Assembly: GCA_022424925.1 (NCBI GenBank)
Contig: JAKMGM010000070.1
Location: 1 to 13,624 of the forward strand
DNA length: 13,624 bases
Direction: 5' to 3'
From: Candidatus Poseidoniaceae archaeon
Lineage (GTDB): Archaea; Thermoplasmatota; Poseidoniia; Poseidoniales; Poseidoniaceae
Shown here: positions 1 to 10,300 of the stretch, piece by piece
How the letters are laid out: the number at the start of each line of letters is the position of its first letter
Position numbering within the stretch: position 1 is the stretch's first letter
Notes under the pieces: generated by a model
What the model was told of the DNA's origin: nothing
Seen by the model: only the letters and a program-made list of their open reading frames with translations
Databases searched by the model: none
Made by a program: the position numbers and the translations under genes

Positions 1-2
1 TT

Positions 3-821
3 TCAGGGCCAGTGTTTGAGGCTGTGGATGGTGCAATATTGATGTCTGGAACGCTCTATCCGCCTCAAATGTATGCAGACATCTTGGACCTTCCCATGTC
101 AAAGACAACGAAAACAGCGTATGCATCCCCCTTTGCAGGCGAGCGACGCCCGGTCCTGGTAGCAGGCGATGTCACAACCAAATACACACAACGCTCTCCA
201 GCGATGTGGTCAAAAATACGCAGCCACCTTCAAGCGCTCATCGATGGAACGCCGGGGCATATTGCTGTATTCGCCCCCTCCTATCGGATGATGGAAGAAA
301 TTCTCGCAGAACATCGATTCAAGGGGATTCGGAAAGTAATGGAAAGTCGAGAGTGGAGCAAAAACGATATTGATTCACTTGTTGAAAACCTGCGTAGCGA
401 AAAAGAGGCCGGGAAAAGAGTATTGCTGTGCGGAGTCTATGGCGCACGCCTCTCTGAAGGAATCGATTACAACGGCGGGATTCTCGATGCAGTCGCCTGC
501 ATTGGCATCCCAAACGCACCACCATCGGTTCTCTCAGATTCACTCAAGGCATATGCTGGAGACAGATTTGGAAAAGGCAACGCTTGGCGTTATACAGTCA
601 CCCAGCCGGCGATAAATGCAATACTCCAAGCAATGGGTCGCCCAATTCGTTCAATTGGAGACCGAGCCCTCATTCTTCTCCTCGACCAACGCCACACTGA
701 CCGAACATACATCAACTGCTATCCAAATGACTTACGAATGAACGCAACCAACGACCCACAAACGACCTCAAGTTTCGCTCGAAGGTTCTTTTCCAAGGTT
801 CACACCGTTGAAGAAGTGTAG
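3..821 (+). CDS. XPD/Rad3-family DNA helicase, C-terminal part (5' truncated by window)
   Basis: The reading frame is already open at the left edge, so this is the C-terminal ~272 residues of a superfamily 2 helicase with its N-terminal ATPase half missing. The first visible codons give a GAILMSGTLYPP segment (about nt 30-65), the motif that opens the second RecA-like domain in DEAD_2/XPD/DinG helicases. Motif V is seen as YGARLSEGIDY (about 437-469), with the SEGID core. Motif VI is QAMGRPIR at 627-650, followed by DRALILLLDQR, where the two Arg would contact ATP. Family members are 5'-3' ATP-dependent DNA helicases, normally with an Fe-S cluster in the N-terminal half, acting in repair or transcription-coupled DNA opening. 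The Fe-S cysteines and Walker A would lie outside the window. The GTG at 12 is an internal codon, not a start. A bacterial-type DinG relative is the alternative; the fold is certain, the exact subfamily less so. Confidence 0.88.
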   Translation, partial: SGPVFEAVDGAILMSGTLYPPQMYADILDLPMSKTTKTAYASPFAGERRPVLVAGDVTTKYTQRSPAMWSKIRSHLQALIDGTPGHIAVFAPSYRMMEEILAEHRFKGIRKVMESREWSKNDIDSLVENLRSEKEAGKRVLLCGVYGARLSEGIDYNGGILDAVACIGIPNAPPSVLSDSLKAYAGDRFGKGNAWRYTVTQPAINAILQAMGRPIRSIGDRALILLLDQRHTDRTYINCYPNDLRMNATNDPQTTSSFARRFFSKVHTVEEV

Positions 822-837
822 AATCACAGCATACTGT

Positions 838-842
838 GGAGG
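838..842 (+). promoter_or_regulatory. Shine-Dalgarno-like GGAGG before the small Hsp20-like gene
   Basis: GGAGG lies 10 bases before the ATG at 853, in the 31-base gap after the helicase stop codon. It favours 853 over a TTG at 808 (inside the helicase gene) and over the ATG at 880. A second GGAGG at 855-859 lies 20 bases before the ATG at 880, which is too far to be convincing. Confidence 0.5.
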
Positions 843-852
843 ACGAAGGTTC

Positions 853-1353
853 ATGGAGGCGGCACACAACCATTGTACCATGTCGACATGGGAGCCCGTA
901 GTTTTGAACTCCGAACAAACAGAAAGTGAAGCGACAAAAGAAGCGCATGCAAGCGCAGAAGGGCTCGATGCTCAACCCGAACAATTGCACGCAGACTTTC
1001 AGATCCAAGCCGACCACATGGCCGAAGTCCACATGAACCATCAGCAAGTTTTAGTCGCTGCAGGGATGATTCCCGAGTCACACCTTGCAGAAGTTGCTCC
1101 AGAACGACAACTTGAGTGGATGGTGAAGCAACTTCACGGCACTGTCAATCCAGATGGTTTGATGATTCCACTCCACGGGGCAAACAACGATGACATCGAA
1201 GTTTCAACGCTTCAAGATGACGTTCAGCGTAAACTCAGACTCATCGTTAGAGAAGCTGGACACGAGGATTTACTCCGTGTCGTGCCTCTACCTGCCGATG
1301 CTGGAGAAGTCAAAGCGAACTTCATCAACGGTCGACTCCACTTAAGATGGTAG
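853..1353 (+). CDS. Small acidic protein with Hsp20/alpha-crystallin-like C-terminus (166 aa, uncharacterised)
   Basis: I do not recognise this protein as a named family. The start at ATG 853 is chosen for the GGAGG 10 bases upstream; ATG 880 would give 157 residues. Residues 1-90 are hydrophilic, rich in Glu, Ala, His and Gln, and probably helical or disordered. The last ~55 residues look like the end of an alpha-crystallin or ArsA-type HSP20 domain: DDIEVSTL, a LRLIV strand, then RVVPLPADAGEVKANFINGR and a closing strand. This matches the family pattern R-x-V-x-LP-x(6)-VKA-x-F-x-NG-x-L. The usual C-terminal I-x-I tail is absent; the protein stops right after the last strand. It follows the helicase by 31 bases on the same strand, so co-transcription is likely. 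A chaperone or adaptor role is inference. There is no signal peptide or membrane segment, so it should be cytoplasmic. Confidence 0.7.
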   Translation: MEAAHNHCTMSTWEPVVLNSEQTESEATKEAHASAEGLDAQPEQLHADFQIQADHMAEVHMNHQQVLVAAGMIPESHLAEVAPERQLEWMVKQLHGTVNPDGLMIPLHGANNDDIEVSTLQDDVQRKLRLIVREAGHEDLLRVVPLPADAGEVKANFINGRLHLRW

Positions 1354-1378
1354 TCGCCATCAAGGACGTGCTCCACCT

Positions 1379-4300
1379 TTAGCGTACGGGAATCTTGGTG
1401 AGACTTGCGATCTCTTGGCCCATTCTTCCCAAAGCTTGCTGTGCAGCAGCTTGGTGTTGTTCGCCCATTTCTTCTCGGCTGTATCGTGCTTGCTCAAACA
1501 TATTGTCAAGAGCCTTGAGTGCGTCTTCAGAAATCTGAGGCATGGCATTACGAATTGCCATTTCAAACTCTCGAACTGTTTCGAAGTCTCGTCGCAAGAA
1601 TCCGTTTTCTTGGAAAATCGAACAGAGATTCTGGTAACATGTGAAAATTGATTCTCGTATTGAATCGCCTGCAGCGAGTAATTCAGCCGTATATGCAAAC
1701 ACTTCTGCCGCTTCTTGGAGAAGTTCAGCCGACTGTCTGCGTCGGTACATCACAACACCAGCAGTAACAAGTGCCAAAACAAGGATTGTCAGAACATAAG
1801 CCCATGATGGTAATTGCGTTTCTTCTTCCTGGAATTTGTACGACAGCATCGATGCTTGACTGGAATCCAAAGCAAAATCATCGAGCGTCTGCTGAGACAA
1901 TCTTGGGTCGTTAATGAGTATCTCAAGTGTTACCATTCCCCACTCGTCTACATCACCGAATGGCGGGTCAGAATTGAAATCAAACGTTGCCACACCGTTA
2001 GCGTCGGTAAGTGGTTGCAACGGATTCGACAACTGCGTGCCGTTTTCAGAGTACATGTAGATGGTTACTGAGATTCCATCCACGCCTTGCTTCGTATCTT
2101 CTGCGGTAATACTAATCGAGCCGCCAACGTCCTCTTGTTCATTCTCCACGATTTGGTCGAGTGTCACAACGATGTCGGCGTTAATCTTGACATAAATCGG
2201 GTGTGTCGAAGTCGCAGCGTTGAGGTAATGCTCATCATGCCGTGGAGTTCCCAAATGGAGATACTGCGGACCTGCAGAAAGGAACGAAGGTGCGGTTGTC
2301 GTTAAAGTGAAATTGCCATTCGCCCAATCGATGAGAAGGTCGTCAAGGCACCGAGCGCCGTCTTTTCCTTCCAGACATTGGGATGCATTGCCAAGATACA
2401 GTGTTACGTTATCGAACACTTCCCCAAGCCCACCAATTTCCGAAACTGAGCCCGTCAAAATGATTGGAGCAAAGGTCGAATCTGAACGCACAACGATATT
2501 CGACGACGTGCCGTCAATCGTTATCATCGCATTCGCCCAAACGGTTGCGGTGCCAGATGACTGCGTAGCAAGATGAGCTTGTGTACCCTCGAAGACAACC
2601 GTGAAAACATGGTCACCTCGGAGCAGATCCATTGTTGCTGGGACAACTGCAGACCAACTGCCGTCATCGCCAGTCACCAGAGTCATCAGTTCGACGTCAT
2701 CGAGACGAAGACTGATGTCCATTCCCGCAAGCCCATCGTTGTTGACCGTATCGATGTCGTACAAACGTCCAGAAAGTGTCCAAAGATTGCCTCGTGTTGC
2801 ATCTTTCCCGTCTTCGAAAACGAGGGTTATATCTGAACGGTGAGCGAGGAAGAATGTGGTGTTACCCGTGTTGGCACGGTAGAATCCTTGTGCGTCAACA
2901 ACAGCAAACAGGGTATTGTTTCCAAATCCAAAGGTATCAGGTACATTCCAATCGAAACTGAATGCTCCAGATGCATCTGTCGTGACCAAACCAATGACAA
3001 GACCTTCCACTTCCAGTTCGACTTGCATATCCGGAATACCGGTCAATTGGTTGTCGACGACCGAACCAGAGATGGTGGTATTCTGTCCAACCGCAACCGG
3101 ACTTTCAATCGAAACCTGAACGAGGATTGGACTGAAAACATTCCATGTCCCTGTAGCGTTACTCGGAAGATAGAAGGTCGTACCTGTGAATCGAATCTCA
3201 AGGTCGATTGCTCCAAGTTGAGCATCAGCGGGAACAGGATAAACAGCAGTAAACAATCCGGTTTCATCCGTACTGACATTTGTCATCCACTGGCCTCCAA
3301 GCCAAACTTCAACGGTGAGGGCTTCCAACGGCGTATCGACCAAATCAACCAGTCGACCCTGAATTGTCATGAGTTCTTCCCGATCTACCTCCCCAGTAGC
3401 AGTCAAGAGGAGAATCTTCGTGGGAACACTGACATTGAAGTTCACTTGAGCACTGCTCGGCAGATAGTAGTCTGGATTTGGCGGGTCACCGACGCCGATT
3501 GGGTCAACCCAGTCTCTTCCACCAAGGAAGCGAACTTCGATGAGATGTGAGCCTGCTGCAGTGCTTTCCGGCAACGTCCATGAAATCGAGAAATTACCAT
3601 TCATTGGGTCTGTCTCGACACTGGAAACTGGAACGCCGTCCACCAACAAGTGAACAATCGCAAGCGAAGCGACGCCGTCAATGGCGAGAACTTGGTTCAA
3701 ATCATCCAAGAGAACACCTTCGACACTGAACGAATCGCCCGCTACCAACGTTGAAGGTGATGCGGTTATGCGAAGTTGGGTCTGAGCCAAAACGACGAAC
3801 TGCGTAGATGCATTCGAGCCAAGAATGCCGGTCGTGCCTGGCGTTCCTGCAAAAATAACTTCTAAATCATTGAAGCCAACACTCTGATTCTCGGGAATTG
3901 AAAGCGTACCGTAGGCAGTTCCGTTGTCGAATGTGGTCAATGTGACGCTCACATCGGTATCGATGAGACGGAGGATGACTTGCTGTGATGGAATCGGAGC
4001 AAGCGTGTTATCGCGTAGAAGTACCTGAACCGTCACGTTTTCTCCACGTTCTGTGCGGTCATTGAGCGAAGGGGAACCAAGTCCGTCTACCGCCGGTTTG
4101 ACGAAGACCAAGGTAGAGAAGCCTCGACTGTCAAATGTGCCGTTACTTTCAGAACCAATGTAGAAATTCACATTCGGTACATACGTTGCCACAAGCGTAT
4201 TGTTTCCAGCTTCAAACGACTCACTCAGTGCTATTGAAGCGGTCCACGCACCACCTGCAACCACGGAACCACCGGTAACAGTGAAACCAACAGGTTGACC

Positions 4301-7300
4301 GTTAATGCTGAACAGAATATTTGACGGTAAGACGCTGCCATCTCGTTGCTCAAGACCACTACCGTTGTCGCTGAGGACGCTGCCGGACACATTGAAGGTA
4401 GTACCCGCAACAGGGTTTGCTGCAATCGGGTCAACAATCATGACCGTAGTCGAGCGAATCGTCACCGTGGAAAGGTTCACTTGTGTCGATAACAGATCGG
4501 ATGAACCGTTGAACACCAACGTGACAACAATCAATCCCAACGGATGTGAAAACGGCACGAGGTGGCTAAAGTTTGAGTAACCTGCTCCATCAGTTTGCGT
4601 ACCTGTAAGCCATGTCTCATGGAATTGAATATCCACATCAAACCCTGACAGTGGTGCAAACATGTCTGAAGATTCGAGCAAGCGAGCAGTGATATTGATG
4701 GTCGAACCGCGGTTCACTGTCAGTGGATTTAACGGTTGGATGTTGTTAAACTGACTCACACCCATAACTAAGATTCCAGACTGAGCTGACGATGTGAGGT
4801 AGAACGGTGATGAGTCTTCGACGACCGAAATCACCAGTGTCTTATCGCCTCGAACGGTACCGTTACCGGAGGTGTCCGTGGGTATACTCACGTTGAACGT
4901 CCCGTTCGATGTCGTTCGGTATGAAGAAACCAACAACTCATCAGGATTGCTCAACCAAAAGGCCGATAATTCAACCGACGAAGTAAGTGGACGAGCAGGG
5001 TCGTCAGCGTCGAGTACTTGACCGAGAACGTTGAAATTAATGCCTGCAGTTGTCACTGAAGGGGCGAAATCAATTCGAATGTCACTTGGAACTTGAACTG
5101 TAAGGTTCACAATTGAGGAGTTTCCTGTTCGCCTCGAATTGCCAACTGCCAATCCGTCTGTGAGGTCATCATAAACCACAACGAGTACGTCATAGTAGCC
5201 TGGTGAGATGCCCGTTGCAGTCCATTGAAGCGTTGCATTTCCTTCTTGGTCTGATGTTGCAGTGCCCATCGAGATGTTCGTGTTACCCCAATCAAAGATG
5301 AACTCTACAGTTGCATCTGAAACATTGGATTTATCAGCCAAATCAGTAATTTTCGCGTTAAAGTCGACCGACTGGGTCATCTCGACGATGGCCGATTCAC
5401 GTTCAGGTTCGACAACAAATTCAGATTCGATACCGACCAGTGTCGAAGGAAGGTTAGGTGTTGCAGGAGGCACTGCAGTATCGACAAATCGGTAGTAAGC
5501 ACCGCCTGCGGGCGCCATCGAATCGAAATCCATGCCCAAGATAACCTCGTATGCATTCGATGGGCTCGTAGATGGCGCAGTGAAACTGAGGTTGAAACTT
5601 CCAGTCGTGTTGTTCAAGAACCCTTGGGCAAGGTCAAACGGTTGACCCTCTGTGTTGAGCATCGTTAATGTCAGCATTGTGATGTTATCGCCGAGTACTT
5701 TCTCAGTGGGATACTGCGCATCAAATATATCTCCAAACATGTAACTTGTGTTCCCAATATGCGTCCAATCTTGAGCGAGACTGAAATTCCAGTCAATCTC
5801 TGCTGCGACCCGTACCGAAGAAAGGCCAGTTGAGGGTTGGTAGAGTTCCGAACCATTGAAGGAGATTTCGAACGGATAGTCGCCAGCGCGCAGAGTGGAA
5901 TCAATGGTCCATGAGATGGTCATCGTCTCGCTTTCAGGGTTAACGGTCGTGTTCACCCAGGAACCGTCGAAAGCAAAGTCAAAATTTCCAAGAATAGACA
6001 AATCGCTGGTTGCGCCACGATGATCGATAGCGCTCACGAGAATTGCTGCTTCAGTACCTCGCAACTGCGATGATGCTTGTACATCGAAGACAAGGAACCC
6101 TCTTAGGAAAAACGGTGCTGAAGATGAGAGGTTCGCATCGTCTGTCGCCTCAATCGTATCTGGGAAGAAGCGAAGTTGCACCTCGATTTCTCCGGCCAAC
6201 ACCTGCGCCTCAGCCGTAGTCAAGAGGTGTTGGAAACTGAATGCACCGTTCACTGTACGGTTAAAGACCTGCAGCCATTCATCAGATGTTCCGTTTTGCC
6301 GAATTGACAGTGATAGGTTACCCGCCATTGCAACGGGTGAGGCACCAATTGTTAACACGCTACCATTCACCCAAATATCGTCGTTAATGAGAAGAATACT
6401 GCTGTTTGACAATGGTCCTTCGAGCGTTGCGGTTAAGTTCGGGGCATCACGGATATCAAGCACAATTGCGGTCGTCGAAGGGCGCAAGTGGAACTGAACA
6501 GGTGCAACACCAGCAACTTGTGTGTCTTGCCAGCCTGAGAAGCCGAGAGTAGCGGAAACATTGGTCTTGGTTTCAAGTGGGTCAAGATTCAACTCAATAC
6601 TCCAAGAACCATCGGGGTTAATTGGACTGGTTAGGTTTGTGAAGCCGTCAACCGAGGAGGTGAACGACAACCAGACTTCAGGCGGTACGTCATCCAGTGC
6701 TCCAATGTTTTGCACATTTGTTATTGGTGCATTGAACAAACGAAGCGTACCTTCGATGACGGTTAATGCTCCTGCTCCAGCTATCGGAGCGTTAATTGCA
6801 TTCGGTGCAGTGTGGTTGATTACAGAATCGTCAGTTACGTTAACGAATCCATCGAGTACAACACCAGTTTCGGAAACATAACCCTGCTGTGTGAGTTTGA
6901 CCACCACACGGTACATACCCGGGCCAGCCATTTCAGGAGGAGACCCGAAGAAACTGAACGAGCCGTTGGATAATGTCGTCTCAGAACCAATCTGGAAGTT
7001 TGGAATCGATGCTGCTCCCGGGATTTGGTCTTCAAGACCAACTGGAACCAAGTAGCCAACCAGTGGCATATTTGGAATCGCACTCATGTTTTCAGTGAAT
7101 TGCAGTTGACCTGAAACAGTTAGTGGGTTGATTCCACTTCGTTCGTAGGTCAGTGAAGAAATGCTTTGGTTGACGATTTCAACTTCCTCCGCATCCGGAC
7201 ACGCATCAAATGCAATCCAGCCGAGGTCAGTATCACCGTTGGCGGCATTCTGCTGCAGGCGAACTTCACCCCATGTGTTGAGGTCAGTCGAGTATACAGC

Positions 7301-10300
7301 GTATCCATCACCGTTCCACGTTCCGCCGGAGAAACCGGAGACTTTCCGAGCCGGTAAACCTGCCAAGCGTGCCATTGTCACAAACACGGTTGAGAACTCT
7401 GAGCATGTACCTTCAAGCGAAGATTGTACCAAGCCAACGCTCAAATCTTCGGTTGTAAGAATGCCTGAACCGTTGTAATTGCGCTTGAACTCAGTCGTAG
7501 CGTTCCCGTTCACTAAGAACTCTTGAATCGCAACAGCACTGTCATAGGCATTGGTAGCACCAGCTTCTGAGACAACGGCGTTCGTGACGTTAAAGAGGTA
7601 GGATAAAGCGTTTGTAGAGTCGGTAAAAGCGGATGGGAGTACCAGTTCGTAGCTGGAATTTGTCCCGGGAACGGTTGTTGCCGCCAATGTGGCCCAGTCG
7701 AAGTAATATTCAGGTTGCTGGGTGTACATTTCCTGAACAGGTCCGGTCACAACACGCATGTTGTGTGTATCGTTTGACCGTTGCACGACGCTCGAAGAAT
7801 CGACAATGAATGAAATATTTGACAATGATTCTGGAACCGGTAAACTTCCGACATTAATGGGGTTTTGATACTTGATAAACCAGTCAAGCGTTTCGTTTGC
7901 AAAGGCCAAATCGGCAAGATGTGTGAAATTCGATGAGGGCAGAACGATTTCTTCAAACGGGTGGACTGTCGCAAGATGAGCGTACGTTGTTCCAGTGTAG
8001 AAGTCATATGTGTTCATTCGCCATCGATGGACGATATTGGTATCTACTGCACCGGACGAATTGTTTGCCCAAAACACGATTTCTGAGGGCGTGAAGTCAT
8101 CGGAAGGGTCGAGTGGGTCAAAGGGTGAACCTACGCAACCAACGATCCAAAATTCTTGGGTGCATTCCAATCCATCGCTCATTCCACCGCCGTCAGTATC
8201 TGGATTGGTCCAATCTGTACCTGTCTGGTTTTCAACCGCATCTGGAATTCCATCACCGTCAAAATCTGCAGGCAGGAGGTCGTCAGTCGGGTCGTTTTCA
8301 GGGTTTGTTCCATCAAAATATTCGTCTCGGTCACCTACGCCACCGGCATCGGTATCGAAATCCAAATCGTCCGTAACCCAAACGTCTGACGAACCGTTGA
8401 GAACACCGATGAATTCGAGGGGGCATCCAGTCGTCGTTTCAAAGAAATTATTCAGTCCATCCAAGTCATCATCGAGGAGGTTTACACAGGGCTCGTTCGG
8501 GTCGGTGTTGTCAAAGACTTCATCAAAATCACTCACGCCGTCCCCATCCGTATCCGCAAGGGTTGGATTTGAGAACCATCCAAATGTACCGAGCAATTCC
8601 TGCCAGTCTGCAAGACCGTCGCCGTCGGTATCTGAATAATCGTCATCGCAATACTGCTGAGTCGTACCGATGGTTCCAGAAGCAGTAGCGGAGGTATGAC
8701 AGAACGAACCGTTGCGATTCGAGGCTTGAGTTACGCCAGCACCAGGTGCAGGGGATACCCCTTGCAGCACGTTGTTCACCGTTGTTGCATAAGCAAAGGC
8801 AACCCACGTCCCTGAAGTATTGAACCAACCCACACCACCACTCGGGTTGAATCCGGAGCCGTTGAGAACCTCGAGTTGACTGATTCCCGGGCTCCAAGTG
8901 ACGATTGTCGTTTCAAAGTTAATCAAAGAATCACAGGGGTCCGTACCGTGGGACACATTCCTCTCGTCACCATCGTTGATGCCTCCAAAGTCTGTATCGG
9001 CGACGTCCCACAATGTGCACGAAAGGTTCTCCTCCCAGTTCTGGATTCCATCGTTATCTTCATCGCCAGAATCTTCCATTCTTGTAGGGTCTGTTTCGCC
9101 CGCATCGACCACGCCATTGAAGTTTGTATCTTCGTCACCGTCATCAAATGCGTCACCATCGGTGTTGTTACTGCGAGGGTTGCTTGGTAACGGAGGGTTC
9201 CCGTAGGCGCCGTTGATTTCAACGCCGTCGGGTATTCCATCTCGATCCGTATCGGAAGAGGTTGGGTCGGTCAGCAAAGTGAGGGCTTCATAGGAATCAT
9301 TCAACCCATCACCGTCGGTATCTGCACGCTGAGGGTTGGTTGATGTTATGCCATCAACTTCAGCGGTAAAGGTAGCGCATCCGCCTGGACCTACCCCATC
9401 GACAGGGTCGCATGGTGAAGTCGTTTCTGTTACAATTCCATCGGGACCGTTACGGAAACAAGGAGACGAACCACACATTGTGGTCCATGTTGGATTCACA
9501 TATTCGAGAAGATTGTTGAGACCATCACCATCAGGGTCACCGTTCGGCCCGTCTGCATTTGAAGCGGATGTTGCATTCAAACCGTTCGCTGCTTCCCAAC
9601 CGTCGTCCATGCCGTCACCGTCGGTATCCCAACCAGCGACGTCTTCATCAGCAATTCCGTCACCGTCGTCATCGTCTGATGAACAATCAGCATCGCCGTC
9701 ATTGTCTGGGTCAGCTGAATCCACCAATCCGTCTTTATCGTCATCAAAACCATTGGTACAGATATTCCCTACCGGGTCTTCATCACAAAGAATAGTACTG
9801 CCTTGGCCGTCTGAGCCGCTGTCGCCGCACAGAGGTCGGTTGTATTGGAGAGCGTCTTCTTCATTCCAATCGTTAACGGGAACCGTACCGTTCCACCAAA
9901 CACCTTGATCCAATACACTGGGGGTTGAAGAACTGTCCCAGTTGGACGGCTGAAGGTACGAGTATTCCTGAAGGTTTGACATGCCGTCGCCATCAGGATC
10001 GCCGACGGCGCCATCGATGCCGTTACTGGAAAGGGGGTCAAGACCGTACTTCCATTCCCACCCATCAGGCAGACCGTCGTTATCGGAATCCGGGTCATTG
10101 GGAGCTGTATTCATCAGGTACTCAAGACCGTACGTGAGACCGTCTCCATCTTGGTCCGATGCTGCCCGTACATCAAGCGAAACATAGTGAATCGCTGTAA
10201 AGGTTGAAAGCAGCATCAACAGCGAAAGTGACAACGATTTGATAGCGTTTCGATGCTGCAAAATCTGCCATTGGAAGCGCGGCTCGGAGGAGGATAATGT

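Noticed and set aside
808..852. TTG start at 808 for the small Hsp20-like gene, overlapping the helicase end
   Set aside because: ATG 853 has GGAGG at a suitable distance, and the extra 15 residues show no supportive feature.
712..1081. Minus-strand frames of 111 and 76 codons over the helicase end and the small gene
   Set aside because: They are Cys/Arg/Leu-rich antisense shadows of two better-supported + strand genes.
2840..3550. 236-codon open frame on the + strand
   Set aside because: It lies wholly opposite the giant protein's Ig-like stalk, has no recognisable domain, and its sequence reads like an antisense translation. The minus-strand frame has clear folds and runs uninterrupted.
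8010..8639. 209-codon + strand frame rich in Ser/Pro
   Set aside because: Its SPSVS-type repeats are the antisense image of the Asp/Gly codons in the TSP3 repeats, so the openness comes from repeat codon bias.
9336..9908. 190-codon + strand frame rich in Ser/Pro
   Set aside because: This is another antisense image of the TSP3 block, with no start signal or known fold.
8150..10150. Recurring short motif ccgtc-accgtc-ggtatc that could suggest a CRISPR-like or DNA repeat array
   Set aside because: Copies are degenerate, irregularly spaced and in frame with D-x-DGDG codons, so they are protein repeats and not a DNA array.
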